Assembly (NCBI GenBank): GCA_030266395.1
Contig: JAJDHX010000012.1
Location: 1-34,676, forward strand
Direction: 5' to 3'
Source of the DNA: Selenomonadales bacterium OttesenSCG-928-I06
GTDB lineage: Bacteria > Bacillota > Negativicutes > Sporomusales > Sporomusaceae
Length of the DNA: 34,676 nucleotides
Shown: piece after piece, positions 16,006-24,777 of the stretch
How positions within the stretch are numbered: position 1 is the stretch's first letter
Layout: every line of letters begins with the position of its first letter
Notes under the pieces: generated by a model
What the model was told of the DNA's origin: nothing
Database searches by the model: none
The model's input: only the letters and a program-made list of their open reading frames with translations
Made by a program: the position numbers and the translations under genes

Positions 16006-18501
16006 TTAATTAAGCAAAAAGTTTTCGTTGCTGTATGGTTTCTTTTGATTTAAATAGCTTTGCTGCCAGTAGTGCAGCGAATTATCAGTTAAATCTAAAT
16101 CCCAGATATCAGTAGCGTATTGGGCAAAAGCTCTATCGCCGGCAAAGTAACCTGAATTTGCAATATTGTTAAGAGACATTTGGTACCACTTGTTTTCATC
16201 TTTATAAGCTTTTTCCAATGCGTTTTGGGAATCTATATAAGAAGCAAAGTCTTTGAGTACAAAGAAATGGTCATTATTCTTTAAAAATGCATCATAATGT
16301 ACTCTGAATTCGTCGTGATGAACTTTGAAGAAGCCGTTTACTAAAGAATCTAAAATTCTTTTAACACGCGGATCACTTTGATATATATCATAAGAGTTAT
16401 AACCGCCAAATCTATGATAGTCTAAAACTTGACTTGCTTTAAGTCCAAAAATGAAGATGTTTTCCGGTCCTACTAAATTTTTAATTTCAACATTAGCTCC
16501 ATCTAATGTACCTATAGTTATGGCACCGTTCATCATAAATTTCATATTGCCTGTACCACATGCTTCATGACCAGCTGTTGGAATTTGGATGCTTACATCA
16601 GATGCTGGAATAATGAGTTCTGCTTGTGACACATTATAGTTTTCTAAGAATATAACTTTAATCTTGTCTCTTACAGCAATATCATTATTTATTTTTTCGG
16701 CTAAGGTGTTTATGAGTTTGATAGTCTTTTTAGCTTTAAAATAACTGAAGGCGGATTTTCCGCCGAAAATAAATGTTTGGGGAGTTATATCAAGATTAGG
16801 GTTATCTTTTAAGCGATTATAAAGATCCATTATATAAAGGGCATGAAGTGATTGCCGTTTATAGGAATGAATTCTTTTAATATGAGCAGAAAAGATTGAA
16901 GAAGGATCAACAGTAAGACCATAATGGCTTTTAAAGAATTTGGCAGCATACATTTTATTTATATGTTTTATTCTTTTAAGTTCTTCTAATACTTCTTTAT
17001 CACCTGAATAATTTTTTAATAAAGAAAGTTCATCTGGTCTTTTGATAAAACCATTACCAATCAAAGAGATAATTAAATCAGTTAATAACGGATTAACCAT
17101 GAGGAGCCAACGTCTATGAGCGATACCATTTGTAACATTTGTGAATTTTTGTTTGGAAATCTCATAGAAGTCTTTCATAGTGTGCGCTTTAAGAATATCA
17201 GTGTGAATTTTAGCAACACCATTTACTTTATGACTGCCTACTATAGCTAAATGTGCCATTTTAATTGTATTGTTTGAGATAATAGCCATATCTGTTATTT
17301 GTTGGACATTTTTATTATGATGTTCATAAAGTTCTTTGCAAAATCTTGCATTGATTTCTTCAATGATCATATAAATTCTAGGCAGTAGATTTTTGACTAA
17401 TCCTACATCCCATTTTTCCAAAGCTTCTGGCATTACCGTATGGTTGGTATATGATACAGTTTTAGTAGTTATTTTAAAGGCTTCATCCCAATTCATATTG
17501 TGTTCATCCATTAAAATTCGCATTAATTCCGGAATTACGAAAGTTGGATGAGTGTCATTAATATGAAATGCAACTTTATCAGATAAATTTTCCAGAGATT
17601 CTTCAGCAGAAAAATGTGATTTTATAATAGTTTGCAGAGATGCAGATACTAAGAAGTACTCTTGTTTTAATCTTAAGATTTTGCCTTCTGTAGTATTGTC
17701 ATCAGGATACAGGCAATCAGTAATGCATTCATTTATATGTTTGCTTTCTAAAGCATTAGCACAATGGTTAGGATCTAAACTATTACAAACCTCATTAGAC
17801 AAATTCATTTCGGCACTAAATAATCTAAGCGTATTTATGACATCGTTGTGATACCCTAAGACAGGAACATCATAAGGTACAGCATTTATTTCCTCAAAAT
17901 TTTCATGAATAAATTTAACAACACCATTTTTAATTACTCTTATGTTGCCGCCAAATTTTATTTTTACCGCATCATCTTCTCTTCTGTATTCCCAAGCATA
18001 GCTGCCATTTTTCAACCAATCATCAGGGTGTTCAATCTGATAGCCATCTCTTATTTCTTGTTTAAAGAAGCCATAGCGATATCTAAGTCCGCAGCCATTA
18101 CCGATAAGTCCTAAACCAGCCATACAATCAAGGTAACAAGCAGCTAAACGACCAAGACCGCCATTGCCAAGTCCTGCATCAGGTTCTTCTTGTATTAAAT
18201 CATGCAAATCAATGCCAAGATCAGCAAGAGCTTCTTGGCATGTATCTCTTAGATGAAGACTCATTAAATTGCTCTCCAGCAACCTGCCTAATAAAAACTC
18301 TACTGAAAAGTAGTAGACTTGTTTTGTTTGTTCGCTTTTTGCTTTAAGTTTATGGTTTAGCCATTTTTCGCTTATAATATCTCTTAATAGACTTACTAAA
18401 ACTTCAAATCTATCTTTATTTGAAGTTTCTTCTATGTTTCGTGCTTTTAAAGTTTTAAGTCTATCCAGATAAGCTTCTTTAAACTCATGTTGAGTGAGCA
18501 C
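16006..18501 (-). CDS. glgP: Glycogen/starch phosphorylase
   Basis: This 831-residue enzyme releases glucose-1-phosphate from alpha-1,4-glucan, with pyridoxal phosphate bound to K654 in the signature EACGTGNMKFMMNGA. Other family blocks are DAGLGNGGLGRLAACYLDCM near residue 110, HINDTHPTFVIPELMR near 315 and GTLDGANVE. Length is normal for bacterial GlgP. The start is GTG at 18501 with AAGGAAGGA upstream; the nearby ATG at 18510 leads straight to a stop and is excluded. No other glycogen gene is adjacent, so it is a single-gene unit ending at the hairpin 15943-15985. It implies storage polysaccharide use or maltodextrin breakdown. Confidence 0.97.
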   Translation of the reverse strand: MLTQHEFKEAYLDRLKTLKARNIEETSNKDRFEVLVSLLRDIISEKWLNHKLKAKSEQTKQVYYFSVEFLLGRLLESNLMSLHLRDTCQEALADLGIDLHDLIQEEPDAGLGNGGLGRLAACYLDCMAGLGLIGNGCGLRYRYGFFKQEIRDGYQIEHPDDWLKNGSYAWEYRREDDAVKIKFGGNIRVIKNGVVKFIHENFEEINAVPYDVPVLGYHNDVINTLRLFSAEMNLSNEVCNSLDPNHCANALESKHINECITDCLYPDDNTTEGKILRLKQEYFLVSASLQTIIKSHFSAEESLENLSDKVAFHINDTHPTFVIPELMRILMDEHNMNWDEAFKITTKTVSYTNHTVMPEALEKWDVGLVKNLLPRIYMIIEEINARFCKELYEHHNKNVQQITDMAIISNNTIKMAHLAIVGSHKVNGVAKIHTDILKAHTMKDFYEISKQKFTNVTNGIAHRRWLLMVNPLLTDLIISLIGNGFIKRPDELSLLKNYSGDKEVLEELKRIKHINKMYAAKFFKSHYGLTVDPSSIFSAHIKRIHSYKRQSLHALYIMDLYNRLKDNPNLDITPQTFIFGGKSAFSYFKAKKTIKLINTLAEKINNDIAVRDKIKVIFLENYNVSQAELIIPASDVSIQIPTAGHEACGTGNMKFMMNGAITIGTLDGANVEIKNLVGPENIFIFGLKASQVLDYHRFGGYNSYDIYQSDPRVKRILDSLVNGFFKVHHDEFRVHYDAFLKNNDHFFVLKDFASYIDSQNALEKAYKDENKWYQMSLNNIANSGYFAGDRAFAQYATDIWDLDLTDNSLHYWQQSYLNQKKPYSNENFLLN

Positions 18502-18648
18502 GTCAGTTCATTCCTTCCTTAAAAATATTACGGTAACTATTTAAAAATAAAATTAAAAATATTGTTAATATTAAGTATGAGCCATATTACTTTTAAATAT
18601 GATTAACTTATAATGTCAATTTTAAAATAGGCAGATAATAGCTATTTA

Positions 18649-18677
18649 TTGACAGTTGATTTGCTAAATGTTACGAT
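18649..18677 (+). promoter_or_regulatory. Promoter of a short transcript
   Basis: TTGACA (18649-18654), 17 bases, TACGAT (18672-18677) is close to the vegetative consensus. It is followed within about 60 bases by a strong terminator and by no open frame, so it drives a short RNA or an attenuated leader of the FAD protein gene at 18808. Confidence 0.55.
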
Positions 18678-18683
18678 ATAGCT

Positions 18684-18740
18684 AAAGAAAGAACCTGACT
18701 AACTCAAACAAAAATTACTTTGGCATGTTTGAGTTTTTTT
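18684..18740 (+). ncRNA. Candidate short RNA or attenuated leader
   Basis: From the expected start after the -10 box to the terminator is about 57 bases with no useful open frame. The terminator is AACTCAAACA (18701-18710) pairing with TGTTTGAGTT (18726-18735), followed by a run of T. The unpaired part includes AAAGAAAGAACCTGACT at the 5' end and a 15-base loop. No known riboswitch class was recognised. It is either a small RNA or an attenuator in front of the gene at 18808. Confidence 0.35.
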
Positions 18741-18807
18741 AAATTTTTTAATGTATATCCCATTTATATCTTTGGAAATCTGGAATAAAAAGATAGAGGT
18801 GATATAA

Positions 18808-20214
18808 ATGAAAAAATATGATGTTATCATAGTTGGAGCAGGTCCTGCCGGTATTTTTACAGCTTTGGAACTTGTAGAGAAAAGTGCAAAAGTTTTAATA
18901 GTGGAAAAAGGCAGAGACATAAGTAAACGTCATTGTTATTCTGCTGCCAATAAAACTGCTTGTATTAATTGTAAACCTTGCGACATAGTTTGCGGTTGGG
19001 GTGGAGCAGGGGCTTTTAGTGATGGCAAACTTACTTTAACGACAGAGTTTGGTGGGATGCTGGATACATACCTTGATAATACAGAGCTCACAGAGCTTAT
19101 TGATTATATAGATTCTATTTATTTGAAATTTGGGGCAACGCCAATTGTTTATGGTTTGGAGAATCAAGAATTGATTCGTGATTTGCAGCAAAAAGCTGCT
19201 GCTGCTGATTTAAAGTTTATTCCTGCTCAAATTCGTCATTTAGGAACAGAAAAATGTGGCGAAATTTTAGGCAGAATGTATAGCTATTTAAAAGAAAAAT
19301 GCGAAATATTAACTTTAACTCAAGTTGAAAAAATATTAACTAATCAAAATGATAAAAAAATACCTTTGGAAGAAATAGAATATAAAGGTATTCAACTTGC
19401 TGACGGGACTGTTATAGAAAGTGACTATCTGGTAGTTGCTCCAGGCAGAGAAGGTTCTGAATGGTTTGCAAAAGAAACCAGTAAATTAGGGCTTGCTTCT
19501 GAAACAAATCCTGTAGATATTGGAGTAAGAGTAGAGGTTCCTGCTGTTATTACAGAAAAAATAACAGAAGCTGTTTATGAGTCTAAACTTATTTATTATA
19601 CAAAATCATTTGATGATAGAGTAAGAACATTTTGTATGAATCCTTATGGTGTTGTTTCAACAGAAAACAATGCAGGTCTTATAACTGTTAATGGTCACAG
19701 CTATTTAGAACAAAGAACACAAAACACAAATTTTGCTCTTTTGGTTTCTAAGAGTTTCACAGAACCTTTTAAAGAGCCGATTACATATGGTAAATCAATT
19801 GCTAAATTGGCAAATCTTTTGGGCGGCGGAGTAATTGTTCAAAGATTGGGTGATTTAAAAGACGGCAGACGTTCTACTGTGGAACGGATAAAAAGAGGGT
19901 TGGTTGACCCTACTTTAAAAGATGCTACTCCTGGAGATTTAAGTCTTGTTTTGCCGTATAGACATTTGCTTGCTATAGAAGAAATGCTTGATGCCCTTGA
20001 TGTGATTATTCCGGGTGTTAATTCTAGACATACACTTTTATATGGAGTTGAAGCTAAGTTTTATTCATCCAGACCACGTCTTACCAATAAACTGGAAACT
20101 CAAATTAAAAACATTTTTGCTATAGGAGACGGAGCTGGAGTTACACGTGGTCTTGCACAGGCTTCGTGCACAGGTGTTATTGTAGGTAGAGAGATTTTAA
20201 ATAGAAATGTTTAG
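18808..20214 (+). CDS. FAD-dependent dehydrogenase, COG2509 type
   Basis: This 468-residue flavoprotein has an N-terminal Rossmann dinucleotide-binding motif (VIIVGAGPAGIFTALEL, glycines 10, 12 and 15). A second family block, CGWGGAGAFSDGKLT, is preceded by closely spaced cysteines (ACINCKPCDIVCG). A C-terminal FAD contact follows (IFAIGDGAGVTRGLAQA, then TGVIVGREI). This pattern is that of the COG2509 group of uncharacterised FAD-dependent dehydrogenases, common in anaerobes. The cysteine cluster could bind a metal or be redox active. AGAGGTGA lies before the ATG. A terminator-like hairpin ends 67 bases upstream. The substrate is unknown. The next gene, purB, follows after 69 bases. Confidence 0.85.
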   Translation: MKKYDVIIVGAGPAGIFTALELVEKSAKVLIVEKGRDISKRHCYSAANKTACINCKPCDIVCGWGGAGAFSDGKLTLTTEFGGMLDTYLDNTELTELIDYIDSIYLKFGATPIVYGLENQELIRDLQQKAAAADLKFIPAQIRHLGTEKCGEILGRMYSYLKEKCEILTLTQVEKILTNQNDKKIPLEEIEYKGIQLADGTVIESDYLVVAPGREGSEWFAKETSKLGLASETNPVDIGVRVEVPAVITEKITEAVYESKLIYYTKSFDDRVRTFCMNPYGVVSTENNAGLITVNGHSYLEQRTQNTNFALLVSKSFTEPFKEPITYGKSIAKLANLLGGGVIVQRLGDLKDGRRSTVERIKRGLVDPTLKDATPGDLSLVLPYRHLLAIEEMLDALDVIIPGVNSRHTLLYGVEAKFYSSRPRLTNKLETQIKNIFAIGDGAGVTRGLAQASCTGVIVGREILNRNV

Positions 20215-20283
20215 CTTGAAATTACTAATTTTATTTTAGTATTTAATAAAAGATATAAGCGAACAAAGGGGAAAGATTTATTA

Positions 20284-21576
20284 ATGATTGAAAGATATAC
20301 TTACCCGGAAATGGGCAAAATATGGACAGAAGAAAATGAATTCCGCACAATGCTTGCTATAGAAGTTGCAGCTTGTGAAGCTATGGCAAAGTTAGGGCAA
20401 ATTCCAGAGGAAGCATTAAAAGAAATTCAAGAAAAAGCAGATTTCAAGATAGAAAGAATTAGAGAAATTGAAAAAGAAACTAAACATGACATCTTAGCTT
20501 TTTTAACTGCTGTGGCTGAAAATGTAGGAGATTCATCTAAATATATTCATATGGGACTTACTTCAAGTGATGTTAAAGACTGTGCACTTGCTGTGATGAT
20601 GAAACAGGCTGCAGAAATAATAATAGAAGATTTAGAAAAACTGGAAGCAGTTTTAAGAAGACGTGCTAAAGAACATAAATATACTGCTATGATTGGGCGT
20701 ACTCACGGTATACATGCAGAACCACTTACTTTGGGATTAAAGTTTGCTTTGTGGCTTGATGAAATTAGCCGTGATATTGAAAGAATGAAAAGAGCTAAAG
20801 AGACTGTTGCTGTAGGTAAAATTTCAGGCGCAGTTGGTACATATGCTAATATAGACCCTGAAATTGAAAAATATGTTTGCGAAAAAATGGGAATAAAAAG
20901 AGCTCGTCTAGCAACCCAAGTAATACAAAGAGATCGTCATGCAGAGTTATTGACAACTATAGCTATAGTTGGCGGTACACTTGATAAAATGGCAACTGAA
21001 ATAAGAAATTTACAAAGAACAGACATCAGAGAAGTGGAAGAGTATTTCCATCCAGGACAAAAAGGTTCTTCTGCAATGCCTCATAAAAGAAATCCAATTA
21101 CTTGTGAAAGAGTAAGTGGTTTATCAAGACTTTTAAGAGGGAATTGTCTGGCAGTATTAGAAAATATGGCTTTATGGCATGAAAGAGATATAACTCATTC
21201 TTCAGTAGAGAGAGTTATTTTGCCTGATAGTACTATTACTCTTGACTATATGCTCAAAAATTTTACTAATATAATAGACAAGCTTTTGGTATATCCTGAA
21301 GCTATGAAACAAAATATTGAAAAAACAGGCGGTCTTATATTTAGTCAAAGAATTCTTTTAGCATTGGTTGATAAAGGTGCTTTAAGAGAAGAAGCCTATA
21401 AATATGTGCAAAGAAATGCAATGTCCAGATGGCTTGAAGGTGCCGATTTTAAAACTAACGTCTTGCAAGATGCTGATATAAGAAAATATTTATCTACAGA
21501 AGAAATAGAAGAATGTTTTAATTATTCGTATCATTTAAGACATGTGGATATGATTATGGCAAGGTTTGGGCTGTAA
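20284..21576 (+). CDS. purB: Adenylosuccinate lyase
   Basis: This 430-residue enzyme of the fumarase/aspartase superfamily carries out two steps of purine synthesis: SAICAR to AICAR, and adenylosuccinate to AMP, each releasing fumarate. The signature GSSAMPHKRNP is at 261-271 with the catalytic Ser in its flexible loop. H68 (ETKHDILAF), H89 (KYIHMGLTSSD) and H141 (GRTHGIHAEP) match the active-site His residues of the Bacillus enzyme in number and place. Length is normal. AAAGGGGAAAG lies upstream of the ATG. No other purine gene is here. A small membrane-anchored protein follows 48 bases downstream, probably on the same transcript. Confidence 0.97.
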   Translation: MIERYTYPEMGKIWTEENEFRTMLAIEVAACEAMAKLGQIPEEALKEIQEKADFKIERIREIEKETKHDILAFLTAVAENVGDSSKYIHMGLTSSDVKDCALAVMMKQAAEIIIEDLEKLEAVLRRRAKEHKYTAMIGRTHGIHAEPLTLGLKFALWLDEISRDIERMKRAKETVAVGKISGAVGTYANIDPEIEKYVCEKMGIKRARLATQVIQRDRHAELLTTIAIVGGTLDKMATEIRNLQRTDIREVEEYFHPGQKGSSAMPHKRNPITCERVSGLSRLLRGNCLAVLENMALWHERDITHSSVERVILPDSTITLDYMLKNFTNIIDKLLVYPEAMKQNIEKTGGLIFSQRILLALVDKGALREEAYKYVQRNAMSRWLEGADFKTNVLQDADIRKYLSTEEIEECFNYSYHLRHVDMIMARFGL

Positions 21577-21624
21577 GTTCTAAAATAGAAAACAGAGCAA
21601 AATTAAATGAATTGGGAGTTTTTT

Positions 21625-22014
21625 ATGAGAAAATTTAAATTTGAGAGGTTATTGCAAGTACTTCTTGCTTTGTGTTTGATTGTTGGTGTGTATTATGTGT
21701 GGGATGAGTATATTAGAGAGCCTATTCATTTAAAAACAAGTATTGAATCACCAGATAATAAATTTATGGCTTATATTTATGAGAAAAAGGGTGGCACCCC
21801 TACTTATCATTTATCTATTATAGAAAAAGAGCAAAGATTAGGAAATCGTGACGGTAATGCTGTTATTTCTTATCGTGAATTTGAAGTCGAATGGGTGAAA
21901 CCTGGAGAAGTTAAAGTCACATTTTTTACTGAACCAGATCAAAAAGAAATGATTAAAAACATGGACGAAATTAGAGATGTTACTGTAACTTATTCAAATT
22001 TACCTCCTAAATAG
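21625..22014 (+). CDS. Small membrane-anchored protein, DUF5412-like
   Basis: Numbered from the ATG at 21625 this is 129 residues: a basic start (MRKFKFERLLQ), one hydrophobic helix (LLALCLIVGVYYVW), then a soluble outward-facing domain with alternating short strands. That domain contains ESPDNKFMAYIYEKKGG, which recalls DUF5412-type proteins. The ATG at 21625 is preferred to that at 21607 because GGGAG (21614-21618) is six bases before it, while 21607 has no site. It probably shares a transcript with purB and ends at the hairpin 22044-22080. No catalytic motif or cysteine pattern is seen in the domain; function unknown. Confidence 0.75.
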   Translation: MRKFKFERLLQVLLALCLIVGVYYVWDEYIREPIHLKTSIESPDNKFMAYIYEKKGGTPTYHLSIIEKEQRLGNRDGNAVISYREFEVEWVKPGEVKVTFFTEPDQKEMIKNMDEIRDVTVTYSNLPPK

Positions 22015-22043
22015 ATTATTATAACAAACAAAAATTTTATAAT

Positions 22044-22081
22044 AAAAACCTCACCAATTTTAATAACTGGTGAGGTTTTTT
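22044..22081. terminator. Terminator between convergent genes
   Basis: AAAAACCTCACCA (22044-22056) pairs exactly with TGGTGAGGTTTTT (22068-22080) around an 11-base loop. A and T runs on both sides let it work in either direction; it follows the small protein gene by about 30 bases. Confidence 0.92.
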
Positions 22082-22131
22082 AAAACAAATCACTATTTGT
22101 TGCATCTTTAGGACACATTTTTTAGCTTCTC

Positions 22132-22509
22132 TTATAATTTCAATTTATCTAAAGCGTCTTCTACACCTTCGACATTTTTGTAATATTTATGATAAGTTTC
22201 TCGGGCATTTAAGGGCTTGTCTGGTTTTGTAAATCTAGCACATTCCCAATCAATTATAGCTTCTTTTAAATTTTTGATTTTATTATTTCTTTCATGATGA
22301 GAAGAGATATGCCTGTGAATATTGCTTACCGCATTTTTGGGAATAAAAATAGCGTACATAATGATTTTATCCAAATCATGAAGATAACCAGATAAAGTAT
22401 TTTTACCTGTAAGTTCTTTTTCAACTTTTAAATATGCTTTTTTATGTTGCCAAGTATAATTTATTCTTGACTTATAATCTTTAAGAAAATCTTTAAATTT
22501 ATTAGACAT
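22132..22509 (-). CDS. Small His-rich protein, DUF5662-like
   Basis: This 125-residue soluble protein starts MSNKFKDFLKDYKSR. It contains GYLHDLDKIIMYAI (about 41-54) and HRHISSHHERNNK (about 65-77), a spacing of His and Asp that recalls DUF5662 proteins (LLHDLSKY, then HHKGRNKHH) and loosely an HD-type metal site. A later block has DWECARFTKPDKPLNARETY. GGAGA lies before the ATG at 22509. It is a single-gene unit opposed to its neighbours. It may bind a metal through the His cluster, but no reaction can be named. Confidence 0.65.
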   Translation of the reverse strand: MSNKFKDFLKDYKSRINYTWQHKKAYLKVEKELTGKNTLSGYLHDLDKIIMYAIFIPKNAVSNIHRHISSHHERNNKIKNLKEAIIDWECARFTKPDKPLNARETYHKYYKNVEGVEDALDKLKL

Positions 22510-22620
22510 TGATATCTCCGATATTTAGCTAAGACTTGTTTTTATTTTATCTGATTTTTAAAAGTTTGCCAAGATTGATTTCTAAGTGTTAAAATCAACG
22601 TAAATTTTTTTTATAATCTA

Positions 22621-22649
22621 TTGATTTTCTATTAATTAAAAGATATAAT
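22621..22649 (+). promoter_or_regulatory. Promoter of speE
   Basis: TTGATT (22621-22626), 17 bases, TATAAT (22644-22649) lies 75 bases before the speE start, leaving an AT-rich leader with no clear structure. Confidence 0.55.
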
Positions 22650-22723
22650 GCGAGATAAGTTTAAATAGATATGGTCAAGCATTGTGTAATTTTAATTAAA
22701 TTTTTAGGGGGTCAAAAATTAAG

Positions 22724-23584
22724 ATGGAACTTTGGATCCAGGAAAATCAAACAGAAAATTTAGCTCTTAAAGCAAGAGTAAAAGAAACTCTTTTTACTAA
22801 AAAATCAATTTATCAGGAAATTGGTATCTTTGATACAGAAGAGTTTGGCAGAATGCTTGTTCTGGATGGTGTTTTTCAAACATCTGAATTTGAAGAATTT
22901 GTTTATCATGAGATGATAGTACATGTGCCTTTTTATACTCATAAAAATCCTGAGAGAGTTTTAATCATTGGGGGCGGTGATGGAGGCAGTGCTAGAGAAG
23001 CTCTTAGACATAAAGATGTAAAAGAAGTTAGAATGGTAGAAATAGATGGTGATGTTGTAGAAGCTTGTAAAAAATATTTGAAGCAAAATAGTATTCAATT
23101 GATAGAAGAAGATAAAGAACCGCGTTTTACGCTTGAAATAGGCGATGGCATTAAACATGTGGAAGAGACAGAGAATTATTATGATATCATAATTGTAGAC
23201 TGCTCTGATCCTATTGGTCCGGGTGAAGGACTTTTTACTAAAAAGTTTTATCAAAATGTTTTAAGAGCTTTAAGAGAAGACGGTATTTTTGTTCAACAAA
23301 CAGAATCTCCTTTTTATCATCAAGAACTGCTTAAAAGAGTTTATAAAGATGTTTCAACTTCTTTTAACTATGCAAATGTATTTCTTGCTAATATTCCTAT
23401 TTATCCAGGCGGACTTCATACATTTACTATAGGTTCTAAAAAATATGATCCATTAAAATTTGAAGAAATTTTACCTAGAGTTAAAGAAGATTTAAAATAT
23501 CAATATTATAATAAAGACATTCATAAAGCAGCATTTGCTTTGCCGCAGTTTTTTAAAGAAATATTAGATAGTGCGGCTAAATAA
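22724..23584 (+). CDS. speE: Spermidine (polyamine aminopropyl) synthase
   Basis: This 286-residue cytoplasmic enzyme transfers an aminopropyl group from decarboxylated S-adenosylmethionine to putrescine. It shows GGGDGGSAREALRH (83-96) for the nucleotide substrate, VEIDGDVVEACKKY, and the catalytic stretch DCSDPIGPGEGLFTKKFY with D159 and D162. It has the usual N-terminal strand domain with LVLDGVFQTSEFEEFVYHEM. AGGGGG precedes the ATG at a somewhat long spacing of about 12 bases. No speD or putrescine-forming gene is in view. In this group polyamines decorate peptidoglycan and are the attachment point for SLH porins such as those in this window. A nitrilase-family gene follows 81 bases later. 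Confidence 0.95.
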   Translation: MELWIQENQTENLALKARVKETLFTKKSIYQEIGIFDTEEFGRMLVLDGVFQTSEFEEFVYHEMIVHVPFYTHKNPERVLIIGGGDGGSAREALRHKDVKEVRMVEIDGDVVEACKKYLKQNSIQLIEEDKEPRFTLEIGDGIKHVEETENYYDIIIVDCSDPIGPGEGLFTKKFYQNVLRALREDGIFVQQTESPFYHQELLKRVYKDVSTSFNYANVFLANIPIYPGGLHTFTIGSKKYDPLKFEEILPRVKEDLKYQYYNKDIHKAAFALPQFFKEILDSAAK

Positions 23585-23665
23585 AATTAAAGCTAAGATA
23601 AATCAGTCTGCATGATGCACTGAGAAATAAGATTTTTAATATTATTTTTAGGAAGGGAAATTTAA

Positions 23666-24496
23666 ATGAAACTTGTCCGTTTTGCCCAATTACAACTTTC
23701 TGTCGTTGAAGAGAAGATGAAAAATGTTGAAATTGCAGTTTCATTTTTAGATGTTGTTTCCCGAGAAAATGTGGATATTGTAACTTTGCCAGAAATGTTT
23801 TGCTGTCCATATCAAAAGGAAAATTTTCCGGTTTATGCAGAACCGGAAGGCGGGGAGGTATGGACTGCTTGCTCTGAATTGGCTAAAAAGTATAAAGTTT
23901 ATTTATCAGCTGGGTCAATACCAGAGCTTGATGATAAAGGACAAGTGTTTAATACAGCCTATGTTTTTGACCGTGCAGGACAGCAAATAGGCAAACATCG
24001 TAAAATGCACCTTTTTGATATAAATGTGCGAGGTGGTCAGCAATTTAAAGAGTCAGACATGCTAACAGCCGGAAATTCCGTTACAGTATTTGATACTGAA
24101 TTTGGAAAAATGGGACTTTGTGTTTGCTATGATTTTCGATTTCCAGAGCTAGCTAGGTTAATGGTTTTACAAGGAGCAGAGATAATTTTAGTTCCAGGTG
24201 CCTTCAATATGACAACAGGTCCAATCCATTGGGAACTTTTGTTTCGTTCACGGGCGGTGGATAATCAAGTATTTACTTTCGGAACAGCACCAGCACGAGA
24301 TGGCTGTTCACAGTATGTATCATGGGGTCATAGTATTGCCGTTGATCCGTGGGGTAATGTCATTTCTCACATGGACGAAAAAGAGGGATATACAATTACT
24401 GAAATTGATTTGGAAATCGTGAGTCGAATTAGAAATCAGCTTCCATTACTTAATCAAAGACGAACTGATATATATACGTTGACGGAAATCAAATAA
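23666..24496 (+). CDS. Carbon-nitrogen hydrolase, Nit2/omega-amidase-like
   Basis: This 276-residue member of the nitrilase superfamily has its full Glu-Lys-Cys triad: E43 (TLPEMFCCPY), K113 (KHRKMHLFD) and C154 (LCVCYDFRFPEL). The block GAFNMTTGPIHWELLFRSRA resembles Nit2/omega-amidase, which hydrolyses alpha-ketoglutaramate or similar amides. An N-carbamoylputrescine amidase role is suggested only by the neighbouring speE. GGAAGGG precedes the ATG. Codon use is unlike its neighbours: 11 of 14 Arg codons are CGN, while speE has 1 of about 11. By eye G+C is also higher. A decayed ATPase fragment lies directly behind. Both point to gain by horizontal transfer. Confidence 0.88.
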   Translation: MKLVRFAQLQLSVVEEKMKNVEIAVSFLDVVSRENVDIVTLPEMFCCPYQKENFPVYAEPEGGEVWTACSELAKKYKVYLSAGSIPELDDKGQVFNTAYVFDRAGQQIGKHRKMHLFDINVRGGQQFKESDMLTAGNSVTVFDTEFGKMGLCVCYDFRFPELARLMVLQGAEIILVPGAFNMTTGPIHWELLFRSRAVDNQVFTFGTAPARDGCSQYVSWGHSIAVDPWGNVISHMDEKEGYTITEIDLEIVSRIRNQLPLLNQRRTDIYTLTEIK

Positions 24497-24497
24497 A

Positions 24498-24584
24498 TTT
24501 GCTAGTCTTGTAAGTGAAGCCAGGAAATTCAATTTAGGTCTTTATGTATCAGTTAAACTCCACAACTTCCAAGATCTTGTAAAC
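24498..24584 (+). pseudogene. Fragment of a conjugation/HerA-like ATPase
   Basis: Reading from 24498 gives FASLVSEARKFNLGLYVS and then VKLHNFQDLVN before a stop at 24585. The SEARKFNLGL core is typical of the last conserved block of DNA-translocating or type IV secretion ATPases, where it is followed by a short strand and a Gln-rich segment. There is no start, no upstream part and no ribosome site. It is best read as a remnant of a mobile element beside the nitrilase gene, recognised by pattern only. Confidence 0.35.
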
Positions 24585-24617
24585 TAAGAACAATTTATTA
24601 AATAAATAATAGATATT

Positions 24618-24667
24618 AAAAAGGCTTGATTTAAGTGCTTAAGTTCATTTAGACTAAATCTTTTTTA
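24618..24667 (+). terminator. Imperfect hairpin downstream of the nitrilase gene
   Basis: AAAAAGGCTTGATTTA (24618-24633) pairs, apart from a GCTT bulge, with TAAATCTTTTT (24655-24665) and runs into T residues. It is the only terminator candidate between the nitrilase gene and the next gene. Confidence 0.35.
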
Positions 24668-24689
24668 ATTTATTGTCATAAGATATTTA

Positions 24690-24717
24690 TTGCAAAAAAA
24701 GAAAAAAATGGTATAAT
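24690..24717 (+). promoter_or_regulatory. Promoter of the TM1266-like gene
   Basis: TTGCAA (24690-24695), 16 bases, TATAAT (24712-24717) lies about 60 bases before the start codon at 24778. Confidence 0.5.
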
Positions 24718-24777
24718 TAAAATATGTAAAACTATTATACTATATACATAAATATATGCACTATGAAAGGATGATTT

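Noticed and set aside
18684-18740. Known riboswitch such as preQ1 in the short transcript unit
   Set aside because: The length fits but the conserved cores are not present; left as an unassigned RNA candidate.
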